Below are positions 35,852-48,000 of a DNA stretch of 64,000 nt, one piece after another (position 1 is the stretch's first letter; every line of letters starts with the position of its first letter). The translations under genes were made by a program, and so were the position numbers. Below the pieces are notes generated by a model. It searched no databases and was not told the origin of the DNA. It saw nothing but the letters and a program-made list of their open reading frames with translations. The stretch comes from Verticillium longisporum (lineage: Eukaryota > Ascomycota > Sordariomycetes > Glomerellales > Plectosphaerellaceae): assembly GCA_019188255.1 (NCBI GenBank), contig JAETXT010000002.1, positions 5,890,001-5,954,000 on the forward strand, read 5' to 3'.

Positions 35852-36879
35852 ATGCTTGACTACGCCAACTTTGACGAGGTCTTCGGGTCTCCTGTAGGAA
35901 ACCCCTATAACAAGCAGACCCTCCAGGAGATTGAGACGTTCCGCAAGGGCTCTGACGGTGTTCTCTTCATTGACCGCGTTTTGAATGCCCTGGGCCTGTC
36001 CAAAGGTACTTGAGCATGCAAAAGAATGTGTCGCGCAACCCGTCTAACAAGTTTCAGCGAAGAGTTATCCTCCGAAAAATGACACTGCGCTGCGAAACCT
36101 ACACAAGACGCTCTGTGAAGCCGACATCTCAACGCACCACCGCTTGTCCATCTTCTACTACCTGCTCCTCGACACCGACGGCCACGACAACCGCGCGCAG
36201 TTCTCAACACGCTTCGCGAACGCTTCCGGTGTGCCGAAGAACTACCAGATCTTCATGAAGGGCCTCTGGCTTCTAGACCACCACAAGTTCGAGGTACGAT
36301 GAACAGACAGAAGCCCCCCAGGGAGGCGAGCAAGCCCCGACTGACAACCTCGGACAGCGCGCCCTCGAGCACGTCACGCACCCCTCGCTGACCCCAGACT
36401 TTGCCGACGAGATTGTGACGACGTTCGCACGGAACAACCCCACGCTCGCGCTCGCCTACTTCCACACGGTGCAGCCTGTGCTCAAGACGCACGACGCGCT
36501 CGAGTTGCTTTTCAACGCCCTCGCCCTCGCGAGCGTCACGGAGGCCCTGGCGATCTCGCGCACCCATCCTGCCGCCGTGCGCGAGCAGCTCTTCCGCCGT
36601 CTCGTGTCGAGCGTGCTTGATGCGCAAGCAGGCGATGACACGGCGCGCCGCGCCATTGAACTCGTCGGGCTGTCGCTCGATGCGGACGAAGAGGCCTGGC
36701 TGGAAACGTACCTTCTCGAAGGCGATGGCAAGAGGCTGAAGAACGCACAGGATACGCTGCTCATGCGCAAGCTCGCGACGGGCAGGTACACTGAGGCCGT
36801 CAAGGAAAAGGGGCTCGGCGGCCGATGGGGAGTCGTCATCGAGGGGCTGAAGAGCGGCATAGGCGGTCGCACCTTGTGA
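35852..36879 (+). CDS. ELYS-like nuclear pore assembly protein
   Basis: Exons 35852-36005, 36058-36293 and 36358-36879, with introns of 52 and 64 bp, give 303 residues. The whole protein matches the ELYS-like domain as I know it. It has MLDYANFDEVF, LFIDRVLNALG, YPP followed by LRNLHKTLCEADISTHHRLS, FMKGLWLLDHHKFE, ALEHVTHPSLTPDFADEI and ATGRYTEAVKEKGLGGRW. Members are alpha-helical and dock at the nuclear pore's Nup107-160-type scaffold. Fungal forms lack the AT-hook part of animal ELYS. It is transcribed away from SMC4. Confidence 0.88.
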
Positions 36880-38169
36880 TAGTAGGGGGGGCGCAAACGG
36901 ATGTAAATGTTGTCTGCATAGCATTGGAGTTGGGTCTGATTTTATACCGCGGAGCCAAACCTTATCCGTGGTGCCATGGTTCCGGAGAATCGCTGACATG
37001 TATTTTGACGTTGAACACGAGTGGAACCCTGAGGATCTCAACAAGACGCCATGCCACCGCGCCCTATAATACGTCCACGCCACTGATTTCTTCTGTTCGG
37101 CTCCCATCCATGCCGTTGATCTCGACCTGCACCGCAAGCGCATCATGTGCGTATGGGGCTGTTACTGGAAGATCGAAGTTGAACTTTGCAGACGCTGCTT
37201 CTCCCCCCTCGGCACAAGACCGAAGAAAGGCGTCGTGTGCCCGCGCCATCGCCGACAAGGACTGCTTCCACACTTTCTCGACCGCCGCAAGATCGCGTAC
37301 GTGCTGGTGGACGACCGGTGCATCACCTGCGCACGACTCCGATACTACTGGGCGTTTGCCAAGGCGCACCTTCCCAACAAGTGGCCGTGGGCTCGATATG
37401 CAGTCGCATTGAGAAGGAGGCAAGAATCATACGAACTTTATGACGCTCGTCAAAGGGGACGACCACGAACTGTTGAGCGATAACACGAGCCCCCGGCTGC
37501 CTTGTACCGTACAAGACAGCCGGGGGTAAAGTCCCACACATGCATTCGATCTCAATTATTCAGTGTCAGTTTGCAATGCATTCATGAAGCTGCAGGGTTT
37601 TCAGCAGTATGTCCTACTCGCAGTGGTTTGGGAGAAAGGGGGGCGACATGAAGGGTGGACGCAGTGTCGAAGTTGGGTGGTTTCAATGACACTAGCAGTC
37701 CTGGCTATGGTCACCGTTGGCCATCGGGTGCTTTGAATCCGTTTTAGCGATTGGATTTGTTCGGATATTTCTTGTAATTTTTCCTGCCGCAGAGAGCGAT
37801 TCACGAAGTTGGTCCCTGCGATGATCTAGTTGAACCTGTTGAAGCCCCTTTCCAGACAGATCACCTTGGTAAACGTTGGGTGTTGTACATGTGCCGTCTG
37901 CGATGGCATGACAAATGATACTAGTGATTTGCGTCATGTCAGCTGCAAATAACGACATGTGCTCGGAAACAAATATAAAGATATCCCAGTCCCCCACACA
38001 GCATCAGGTCTGTTTGGGTCATGGTTGAATTGTAAGCAGAAATAGGAGGCGCGGGGTGCTTAGTGGGGTAGCTCCAACGTCATGACAGTCAGCTCGCTGC
38101 CCGCCTCATATCCGTGATTTCCAATCCTCCTCCCACTCACAACCATACCGCCTTCTCACCATTTCTACC
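36880..38169. other. Intergenic, no supported gene
   Basis: Overlapping frames on both strands at 37064-37483 (about 110-120 codons each) compete, and neither shows a family motif. A short gene here cannot be excluded. The rest is the upstream region of the deaminase gene. Confidence 0.5.
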
Positions 38170-38679
38170 ATGGCAGACAGACCAGACGCCGAGTTGTTGC
38201 GCCTCGCCATCAAGCTCGCCGAGGAGTCCCTCCTCGCCGGCGACGCCCCCTTCGGCTCCGTCCTCGTCTCCTCGTCAGGCCAGATCCTGCACCAAGACCG
38301 CAACCGCACCGTGACAGGCCGACACGGTGACGGCAAGCCCGACTCGACATACCATCCCGAGATTGAGCTCGCGCGCTGGGCGCAGCAGAACCTCGGCGCC
38401 GACGAGCGCGCCGCCTCCGTCGTCTACACCTCGGGCGAGCACTGCGCCATGTGCACCCTGGCCCACGCCTACTGCGGCCTCGGCAAGATCGTCTTCGTCT
38501 CGTCGACCAACCAGTACAGGGCCTGGCTGGCCGAGTTTGGTGCCCCGACGCCCCAGGTCGCGAATCTTGGCATCGCTGATGTCGCGCCGCGCATTCCCAT
38601 AGAGGGGCCGATTGATGGGCTGGTTGACGAGGTGAAGGAGTTGCAGCGTCGGCATTGGCTGGCGAGAAGCGGACAGTAG
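38170..38679 (+). CDS. Cytidine/deoxycytidylate deaminase-fold protein
   Basis: This is a single exon of 169 residues. The zinc-dependent deaminase motifs are HPEIE at 62-66 and a C92-x2-C95 pair in SGEHCAMC. E64 would be the proton shuttle, with H62, C92 and C95 as zinc ligands. The overall layout (GDAPFGSVLV early, then the H-x-E and C-x2-C motifs) is that of the guanine/cytosine/tRNA-adenosine deaminase superfamily. The substrate is unknown. The usual A in H-A-E is P here, and the usual PCxxC is HCxxC, which marks a divergent fungal branch. No signal peptide. Confidence 0.85.
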   Translation: MADRPDAELLRLAIKLAEESLLAGDAPFGSVLVSSSGQILHQDRNRTVTGRHGDGKPDSTYHPEIELARWAQQNLGADERAASVVYTSGEHCAMCTLAHAYCGLGKIVFVSSTNQYRAWLAEFGAPTPQVANLGIADVAPRIPIEGPIDGLVDEVKELQRRHWLARSGQ

Positions 38680-38861
38680 GCTTCGCGAGCTTCATCGGAG
38701 CTTCTAGTCTGACAATCCAAATTCTTCGCTAGGTTTGAACTATAGCACTTCATGAATGGTTTCACAACAAGACATTTCGCTGCATAAACTCCTCATAGTA
38801 GATTACAAGTCAGCCATCGTCTGCCATCCTGGGTATCACTACACCAAATCAAAGACACACT

Positions 38862-40567
38862 CTACTCTGTCTTGGGCGGCCACTTGACCCGCCTCTCCGC
38901 GCGCACGTATAGGTTGTTCGGCCGGATGAGCTGGAACATGGGGTCATAGTCCACCGGCCCGTCTTGTGCCAGCGTAAATTTGTACCGCCACAGCAGCTTC
39001 GGCAGGAACACCTTGACCTCCTGCAGCGCAAAACTGAAGCCGATGCACATGCGTGGTCCCGCGGCGAAAGGGACATACGAGGCGTTGGGCCGGTTCTTGA
39101 CGCGATCCGTGTCCCAGCGGTCTGGGTCGAAGAGCGTCGGGTTGTCCCAGATCTTGGTGTTGTTGTGGATATGGTGGATGGCCGGGATGACGATGGCATC
39201 CCGCGGCAGCTTGTAGCCGCCCGGCAGAATCATGTCTACCGAAGCTGTGCGCGCCGGCTGATAGGAAGGGTTGTGGCGGCGCTGCGTCTCCTTGATGTAC
39301 TTGTCGAGGAACGTGAGCCTGTTCGTGAGGTCGGCCGTGACCTGCGTGTCGTCGGAGAAGCCGTGGTCGACGAGCTCCTGTAGCAGCCGCTCCTGCATGC
39401 CCGGGTACACGACGAGGCCATAGAGAAGCCACGACAACAGAGAGCTCGTCGTCGTAAAGCCAGCACCTGTCGCGACGACGAGCGGCTCCATGATGCGTTC
39501 GACCGGTAGCTTGTTGCCCTTGGCGTCCTTGGCGCGCAACACGTAATCGACCATGTTCTCCGCCTGCAGCGCGGCCTCCTGAAGCTCGAGGTCCTCGGTG
39601 CCCTTGGCGGCGTTGGCGACCGACTCGCGCATCATGGCCTCGATACGACGGCGCGCATCACGCAGGCGCTGCGGGTCGCCAAAGGGCAGGTTGCGGTACC
39701 AGCTGCGCATGGAGGTGATCTTCTTGTTGAGCTCGAGCGACTGGGCGATGCGCATCACCATCTCGTGGGGCGGCGCGTCGACGGCAGCAAAGTGCTGGAA
39801 GTCCATGCCGAGGACCAGCTTGCCGACGGCCTGAGAGCCGAGCTTGAGCATGTAGGGGTAGACGTTCCAGGTCTCGTCGCGGTCGTCGAGCTCGTCAAAG
39901 ACCTTGAAGGCATCTTCGACTGTCTTCTGCATCGTTGGCGCATAGTGACGTACGGCCTTGGGGCCTAGGGCTGGCGGCAGGAACTTGTGCGCGACCTTCC
40001 ACTCCTCCGTGTCCGTGTCGCCGAGGAAGACGCCGGCCTCCTTGTTCTTGATGGGCTGCAGCGGGTGGCCGTCGATGATGCGCTTCGAGAAAAAGTCGGT
40101 CTCGCTGAAGACAATATTGGCAAGGGTAGGGTCGTTGGCCTGGTAGATTGTGCTTCCGAGGTTGGTCGTCTTGACGAGCGGACCATACTTCTCGAACAGC
40201 CGCTGGTGGTTACCCAGATGGTCGGGGTAGACCTCGAAGTAGTTGCCGATGAAGGGCAGGCCCTTGGGACCAGGCACTTCTCGCACAGCCTTGCCGTCGA
40301 TGGTCATGGCGATGAGCCCTTCCGCAGCGAGGATGTCGGCCATGGCTGTGAGCGCCACGCTGTCGGAAACAAAGCCAATGCCTAGCAAAGTCAGTGAAGA
40401 TCCCTCGGTAGTAGGGGTTGCTCTTCTTGATTACCATTTGGATCGACGATGGCAAAGTGTGATGCGACGAGATGCTGGAGGCCCTGCTCATCCAGCGAGC
40501 TGGAAACCTCAATCTCCTGACTGGTGGAAGGGTCCTCGCCCAAGAGATAGAATGTTTTCGTCGCCAT
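38862..40567 (-). CDS. Cytochrome P450 without a membrane anchor
   Basis: Exon 1 is 40567-40435, the intron 40382-40434 (53 bp), and exon 2 40381-38862, giving 550 residues. P450 marks are the Pro-rich hinge VPGPKGLPFIGNY near residue 86, the K-helix KETQR (E-x-x-R), and the heme loop FAAGPRMCIGF with C490 as thiolate ligand. The first 80 residues are polar (MATKTFYLLGEDPSTSQ) with no hydrophobic anchor, which is unusual for a eukaryotic P450. The I-helix reads GAGFTTTSS, so the usual acidic residue before Thr is missing. It is a monooxygenase of unknown substrate. It faces a cytochrome b5/b5-reductase fusion gene, a plausible electron donor. I do not assign a CYP family. Confidence 0.93.
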
Positions 40568-41684
40568 GATGAAATGTAGGTATTCGCAAGAGCTTGGGAT
40601 GCAGACAGCCGCTGATGCCTGACCGCAATGACAGGAAGTTGTTCTGGTGATATACCTGCCTCCTCATGGTACTGCCCCTCGTGGTCCTCGGTAGGTACCT
40701 TACCTAGGTACAGGTAGGTACCACCTAGGTACCTACCTTGGGTAGGAACCACCTAGGTACCTACCTTGGGTAGGAACCACCTAGGTACCTACCTTGGGTA
40801 GGAACCACCTAGGTACCTACCTTGGGTAGGAACCACCTAGGTACCTACCTTGGGTAGGAACCACCTACCTCAGCTGTTCCTTTGGATCCTTTGGAAGCTC
40901 CACGCAATATCTGCAATCAACAGCCCCATGGCGACAAGCCGAGGCATCTCAACCTGCAGTGGACGGCATCCCACCTTCGGCGAGTTCTCTCAGGATGCAG
41001 TGAAATCAAACGGCGCGAGGATGGTGGCGACAGACCGTTGTCTAGCGCATGAGAAGGCCCCATCGAAGGCCACGTCGAAACCATGTTTGGCACGCAGGCA
41101 CGGCAGTTGGCGATCGGCGGGACCCAGCATCAAACGGGCCGCTCCACCCATACCCTTTGGTGCAACCACTGGGAACGAATGTCACCCATCCTTTCATCAT
41201 CGAACTGATTCCACAGCGCAAATTTCTTCACCTTGCCCCCCCTGATAGTTTTGTTGAGAACCCTGGAAGCAACGGCAACGGCTGGCCGTGCGATCCGGCG
41301 CCTCGGCTTGCTCCCGAAACCTTGAGACCCTGTCGGAGATTGAGTCCCATCGGCCGCCCGGTAAGGGCCGATGGTAACGCTACGGAGGTTCCGTTTCGCG
41401 AGTCCCAAGGCTTGTATTACTGGGTAGGGGGGGCATGATCTGCATTTCGGCCGAGTCAAGCTTGGCCAAGCGTGGCCACTTTTGACTACGAACCTCGGCA
41501 CGCTCAATAGAAGGGGGGTTGTTCTTCGACATGGACCATTGGCCTACCCTTGGAAGCGACGGCGACTTTTTTTGGTGGCCCATTATGTGAAGATGCGAGT
41601 TTGTATATGATCGGACGTGGGACATGGCGAGCGAGGTGGCACATCTCAACGTCATCTGTCCCTGTTGACTTGCAAATATCCAAT
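40568..41684. promoter_or_regulatory. Shared promoter region of the P450 and b5/b5-reductase genes
   Basis: These 1.1 kb lie between divergent start codons. A 28-bp tandem repeat (40721-40868) lies about 155 bp upstream of the P450 start. Frames at 41049-41500 overlap on both strands and lack motifs. Confidence 0.55.
40721..40868. repeat. 28-bp tandem repeat, five copies plus a part
   Basis: Identical units start at 40721, 40749, 40777, 40805 and 40833, with a partial sixth to about 40868. Each unit contains CCTAGG and GGTACC and the self-complementary core TAGGTACCTA. The preceding 40690-40720 is a decayed version. There are no spacers. Confidence 0.95.
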
Positions 41685-43125
41685 ATGGCAGATGTCCGAG
41701 AGTTTACGGCCAAAGAGGTCGCTGCTCACAACACCCGCGATGATTGCTGGATGATTATCCAAGGTCAAGGTATGTGTTACCCCTTGCTGGCTTTACATCT
41801 CTAGGTCAAGTCTATGGGCACTGACAGACCCCCTAGTCTACGATGTCACCAAGTACATCCACGACCATCCTGGCGGCGCAGATGTGCTCATTGACGCTGC
41901 TGGTCAGGATGCCACGGTAGAGTTCGATAACGCAGGCCATTCTGAAGATGCCTTTGAGATCATGGCTGAGTACCACCTTGGCAAATACAAGGGCATGCCC
42001 ACACGAAATGCCCCCAAGCCCGTCATCCTCAAGGCCAAGGCTGCCCTGCCTACGGCTAGCTCAGCCCGGAGCCTGACATCCAAGACCGCCGGCGCTCTTG
42101 CCATCCTGTCACTGGGAGCAGCTATGGCGTACCAGGCCTCCTCCCGGCTGAATGTCCCTAGTGCGCTACTTCCCAAGCTCCGTCTCCACCGCCCGACAGA
42201 ACTGGGCTTCATCGAAGGCTTTGCCGTGGCCACAGCCGTTTTCGCCGTCGCCAGCGCCGTCGTCAGCAAGAAGCTCGCTGCCCTCCTTCACTTCGAGGAG
42301 GCCGGTTTCCTGCGTTATGCGCCGCACAAGAAGATTCCCAGAATCGCCAAACCAAACCCCCTCCTCCAGCGCGGCTGGCTCGACTCAACCAACTACGCGC
42401 CCCTGCCACTCGTCGCCAAGGAGCTCCTCGCACCCTCCGTCTACCGCCTCGCCTTTGCCCTGCCAACCAACACAACGGTCCTCGGCCTGCCTATTGGCCA
42501 GCACGTCGCCATCAAGGCCGAGATTGATGGCAAGGTCGTCTCGCGGTCCTACACACCCACATCGAACAATGCCGACCTCGGCACCCTCGAGCTCGTTGTG
42601 CGGTGCTACCCCGACGGCGCGCTGACGGGCCGCTACCTCGCTCACCTGCAGGTCGGCGACGAGGTCCTCTTCCGCGGGCCCAAGGGCGCCATGCGCTACC
42701 GCCGCGGCATGTGCCGCAGGATCGGCATGGTCGCCGGCGGCACGGGCATCACGCCCATGTTCCAGCTCGTGCGCGCCGTGTGCGAGGACGACAGCGACAC
42801 GACCGAGATCAGCCTCGTCTACGCGAACCGCTCCGAGGGCGATATCCTGCTGCGTCGCGAGCTTGAAGCCTTTGCGCGCCGCTACCCGGCCAACCTGAAG
42901 CTGCACTACCTCGTCGATGAGGCCGAGGACGGCTGGCAGTACGGCACCGGCTTCGTGACCAAGGACGTCATACGGGAGCGGCTGCCGGCGCCGGCGCCGG
43001 ATACCAAGATTATGCTGTGTGGGCCGCCCGGCATGGTGACTGCTGCGAAGGCGGCACTTGTCGAGCTCGGGTTCGAGAAGCCGGGGGCGTCGGCTAAGAT
43101 GACCGATCAGGTGTTTTGCTTCTAG
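41685..43125 (+). CDS. Cytochrome b5-NADH:cytochrome b5 reductase fusion
   Basis: Exons 41685-41769 and 41837-43125, with a 67-bp intron, give 457 residues. The N-terminal cytochrome b5 domain has heme ligands H39 in HDHPGG and H63 in NAGHSED. A hydrophobic linker follows (LAILSLGAAMAYQ, then IEGFAVATAVFAVASAVV) that should anchor it in a membrane. The reductase domain has the FAD motif RSYTP, the NAD motif VAGGTGITPM and CGPPGMV near the end. It moves electrons from NADH through FAD to heme and on to partners such as P450s or desaturases. It lies head to head with the P450. Confidence 0.93.
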
Positions 43126-43662
43126 ATGGCAAAGAAGCCCGAGAGAGGAGGTGCAAGTGAAATCAGCAGTGGAGTCCTACAGAAAGGCCGTACAGAACGA
43201 TGGACGGATGGCTGTCCAAGCGGTTAATGTATAATACCACAATTTACGCAGTAACGAGATCCCACGTTGGGTTGCTATCCTTTTCTTACATGGCCCCTCT
43301 TCTACTAGTTGTTTGGTCGCCTAGAAGACAGGGACAGGCTTGACTTGCAGTTTGCCTGATGTACAAAACGCTCCCTTGTGTTTGTTTCAACTGAACTAGA
43401 CTTTGTTGTCGCTATCCCTGCCGTTGCATCGGCTTTGGAACATGGTGTTGAAGGTTTAGCTGCCGTCGAAGCTCTAGCTAAAACCGGCATCGGCTAAAAT
43501 GGCTCCCTGAGGATCCACACAGCACATCAGGATATCGCCACCAGAACTCTGTAGACTTGACCGCAAAGACAAGCTTTGAATGCTTTCGTGCCGCGGACTT
43601 CATCAGCACCTGGCACTGGAGGAGACGACCTATGGCCGTTGTATCTATTCCAGCAGACGATC
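43126..43662. other. Intergenic, no gene seen
   Basis: This is the 3' flank of the b5-reductase gene and the upstream region of the tRNA. No motif is recognised. Confidence 0.6.
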
Positions 43663-43746
43663 GGCGTCATGGTCTAGAGGTATGATTCTTGCTTTGGGAT
43701 ACCTCAAACTTGCAAGAGGTCCCGGGTTCAATCCCCGGTGACGCCC
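43663..43746 (+). tRNA. tRNA-Pro (UGG) with a 12-nt intron
   Basis: The acceptor stem GGCGTCA (43663-43669) pairs with TGACGCC (43739-43745). The D arm, the T arm with GGTTCAATCCC and an anticodon stem CTTGC/GCAAG are all present. The loop TTTGGG puts anticodon TGG at 43695-43697. A 12-nt intron, 43699-43710, follows position 37. The mature length is 72 nt, as expected for tRNA-Pro. Confidence 0.95.
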
Positions 43747-45072
43747 CAAAGTTTTGGTCAGGGTGTGTGTCTAGCACCATGTTGATTCGCAGGGAGATCG
43801 AGTTGACAGACCCAACGGAGACCTTCACACTTGTGTTAAGAAGCATGGGTTTGGGGATGACCGACACAATCCATAGCCCAGCGCGATCGCCCTTGCAAGT
43901 TGGCGATAACAGGAAACAATGGCAACACAAAGAAGAAAAGAATCCCACGGCACACGCGGCTTGGGCTTTTTTCTGACACTCCAATTGGGAGCTTTGGGTT
44001 TGTCAAGCAACTGCAACTCGTGTCATGTGTGCCAGCAGATCACGACGTGATCCTCCTTTAGTAGCCGACACTCATCCATCAGAGTAACGAAGGAATTGAT
44101 CCTGTTGGTTTGACGAAGACATGAGAGTTCCCCCAAACCTTCAGAATAATCCATCCACCAAACAGTCGCCAGAGCCCTGATTCACTCACTTCGTCCGGAG
44201 AGTTGCTCTTTGAGTTGGTCTAATACTGAGGCAAACGTGACGCAGTTTGAGGGGCCACTTCTGTAGTCATTTTCAATGGCGAGGCACCATGTTCATTTCG
44301 TCGCTTCTCATATAGAACTAACTACTCCATCCCCATTCTTCGCCAAAAGTGATACTCTTCGATTGACAAGCTCCCAAAGAAGAGACCGATAAGCTTCTTC
44401 GTCGCTTTTCGTCAAGCGAGGTGCGTCTCACAATGTTCCCCTGAAGCTTCAAAATACCGTCAACTCTTAGAACGTCGTGTTTCCAAGACTCAGGAAACCT
44501 CCTGCCTGCCTATCCTCCTGCCTGCCTAAGGGCCATCTCCTTCCCTCAGGCCCTCCCATGCCTGCTCCTGCTTGTAGCTTTGTGATTCACACACAACTTT
44601 TGTTGATGCAGGCACGCGGGCCGCACCCAAGGCACCTATTTAATTCCTCCCACAGGCACCTAAACCTGATCCTTTCCTCCAATTCCCACCCCGCAACCAA
44701 CTCTCACCCATCAACCCACCTTCCACTCTATCCATCCATCTTTAGCCTCCAGCTCTTTAGCTTCCCTCCCATATCTCCCAAACCATCCAAGCAAGGTACG
44801 TTGATCGAGAAGGGAATTTCTGGCGTCTCTGCTTGTTACTGCTACGCTTCCACTTGATATCAATCTTTCTCCCATGCCCGCCCAACTTGCTTCATCTCCC
44901 CACGCTCCCTGCTGCCCTCCTGCTCCCCTCGTCGTCAAAATCTCCATCGCAGCGCGACCTACCATTCACATACTAACCATACCTTCACAATTAGAACTCG
45001 ATCAGAATCAACCATCCAATTTCCAGTGCAGCAACCACAACGCGATCCACGCAAGAACTGCTTCTCATTACA
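43747..45072. promoter_or_regulatory. Upstream region and long pyrimidine-rich leader of the Argonaute gene
   Basis: No coding frame has support. From about 44470 to 45070 the + strand is rich in C/T tracts, as in long 5' leaders of fungal genes. A leader intron is possible but I cannot fix its ends. Confidence 0.45.
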
Positions 45073-48000
45073 ATGAGCAGCTCGCAAAGGAGCAGCCCCA
45101 AGAAGGGCAGCTCGCCTCAGCGGTCTCAATCGGGATCACAGTCGGGGAAGCCGAGCTTCCCGCCTACCCTTGGTTATGACCCTGCCAAGCCAGCTGTGAA
45201 GCCTGAGCAGGACCGGGGAAACACCCGTCTGGACCTCCCTCCCGAGGCCTACATGAGCGCTGAGCGCCTCAAAGTACGCTTGCTCTGATCGAACTTCCTC
45301 CCTAACGCGTAGCTGATCATCCTTTCAGAATCCAGGATTTCAGCCGTTTGCTAAACGCCCTGGCTTCAACAAGACCGGCACGCCTGTCCCTCTCGAGATC
45401 AACCAGTTCAAGGTTGCCTCGTGGTCCACCGATTGTCGGATTTACCAGTTCGACATCAGCATCTCACCCATTCCCCTCAAGCAGGGTCCCGTCTTCAAGA
45501 AGTGCTGGGCGCACCCAGACGTCCGCAAACGCCTGGAACGATACAAGACGCGGTGGCTGTGCGATGGACGGAAGTTGGCCTGGTATTTTCTAATCCTTAT
45601 CCACAGCTTCTCTGTCAGACAATGCTAATCGATTACAGGGGCGCTTGCCCGATCGAACGCGGCGAAGAACGCATCACTGTCGACCTCGACAGCCACCTTC
45701 CGCCCCGTGCTGATGGGAAGCCCCGCCGTGACAACACTTTCTATTTCATCATTCGACAGACGGCGCAGATCGATCTCTCCCATCTGGATGCCTATCTCAG
45801 CGGCAAAACGGACTGGAGCAACAAGGTGCTCGAGTGCATGAACTTTCTCGACCATGTCGTTCGCCAATTCCCGTCAGAGCACCTCCTTCAGATCAAGCGG
45901 AACTTCTACGCCCGCCAGCCTTCCAAGGCTATGGTGTTCCCAATCAGCGATGTCGTGGAACTCATCAAGGGCGTTTACGCCTCGGTTCGCATGAACCAGA
46001 GCGGCCGCGGAATCGGCCTCAACGTAGACGTGGCCAACACCGCCTTTTGGGTTGGCGGGCAGAACATGGCGACGTTCATCAAGAACTACCTCTGGTCTGT
46101 TGTGCCCCAGTTCCGCGGAAAGGACTTGAACACCTTGGCAAACGAGATGAGGCCCGTGGAGCGCCGCAGCACTGACGGGAACAAAATGTACGGCATGTCT
46201 GAAGGGTTCAGGCATCTGCGTCGCCTGTCCAAGCTGCGCTTCCGCGTTCAGCATCGTGGAAAGGAGCAGAACACCATAGACTATGCCATCATGGCGTTCG
46301 AGTTTGCTGAGAAGTATGGCGCTGAAGGTGCCACACCTAAGAATGTCAAAATCAATGACAAGGATGGCAAGGAAATCTCACTTTACGATTACTTCGTCGC
46401 CAGGTACAACTTCAGAACCCAGTACCCGAACTGGCCGATGGTTCTCACGGCCAAAGCAGGCTTGTTTCCCGTCGATGCTTGTACCATTGCACCAATGCAG
46501 CGGTACCCATACAAACTGCTTGGAGACGAAACTGCGAACATGATCAAGGGGGCTGTCACTCGCCCCGACAAGCGCAAGGCGGACATCATGCAGGCCAAGA
46601 ACATGTTGGGCTGGAGCAACGATCCATACCTTCGGCAATTCGGCCTCAAGTTCGACGAGAACTTCACAAGGACCGAGGGGCGACTTCTGCCCAATCCTGT
46701 CATACAGTTTGCCAATGGAAACATTGACCCCAAGACCTCTGGTCGTTGGGATCTCCGCGGCAAGAAGTTTTGGCTCCCGAACGTTATGCCACTCGATTCC
46801 TGGGGCTTCATGATCATCGAAAACTCTTGCTCGAAGCAACATGCGTCGGCCTTCGCTGCCACCTTCCGACAGACATACATCGGACATGGTGGTATCATCA
46901 AAGGCGATCCGGTCATCATCGATTCCCAGGCCAGGAACCCCAACTCTGCTAACGCTGTAGAAAACGGCATTGGGGAGATTCGTCGAAAGACTGGCAAGCC
47001 AGTCCAGATGCTGTTCGTCATCATCCGCCACGCTAATTCGGGTAATTATGAGAGGTTCAAGAAGTCTGCCGACTGCCGCTTTGGTGTTTTGACCCAAGTG
47101 GTCCTCTCACGCCACGTTGAGAAGAATCAAGGTCAATATCACTCAAATGTGGCCATGAAGGTCAACGCCAAGCTTGGTGGCACAACCTGCCGCGTTCCTC
47201 ACCCAAATGCGAAGGCACCGAGGGGCCAACCGCCGTTCTTTTCTGAACCAACGATGATCATGGGCGTGGACGTGTCTCACGCGGGTGCGGGCGTCAACTC
47301 TCCCTCTATGGCTGCAATGACCATGTCGATGGACAAGGACGCTTGTCGTTACGCGGCCGTGTGCCAAACCAACGGCTACCGTGTCGAGATGCTGTCCCCA
47401 TCCAACACTAACGAAATGCTCACGAAACTCGTTCGGCTGTGGATGACAAAGCTTGGATCTACCGATCCCCCACGCCATATCTATTTCTTCAGGGATGGCG
47501 TCTCTGAGGGACAGTTTTCCCAGGTGATCGACATTGAGCTTGCAGCCATCAAGGCCTTCTTCCGCGAGAAGTTTGGCCACAAAATGCCCAAGTTCACTGT
47601 CATTATCGCTACAAAACGACACCACATTCGGTTCTTCCCCGCAAGGGGCAAGGGAGACAAGAACAACAACCCCCATCCAGGCACACTGCTGGAGAACGAA
47701 GTTTGCCATCCTTTCCAATGGGACTTCTACCTGTGCGCCCACAGCGCTATCCAAGGCACCGCCCGCCCTGTCCACTATCATGTGCTCATTGACGAGGCCA
47801 AGGTGGATCATCAGAAGCTTCAGCAGATGATCTACCAGCACTCGTATCAGTACGCTCGCAGCACCACACCGGTGTCACTGCATCCCGCTGTCTACTACGC
47901 CGACCTGGCTGCCGGCCGTGCTCGCGCTCACGAGTCGGTCGCCACGAGCGACGGTTTCCGGGCCGGACCCAAGGGCCAGGAGATGGCTCAGGGCTTTGGC

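Noticed and set aside
36253..37146. 297-codon minus-strand frame over the ELYS-like gene
   Set aside because: It is antisense to a gene with clear family motifs and has none of its own.
37064..37483. Competing 120- and 112-codon frames on opposite strands
   Set aside because: Neither has a motif, clear start context or splice evidence. I list the region only as intergenic.
40721..40868. CRISPR-like array
   Set aside because: The 28-bp units are directly adjacent with no spacers, and the genome is eukaryotic.
43689..43976. 95-codon frame overlapping the tRNA
   Set aside because: It starts inside the tRNA gene and has no motif.
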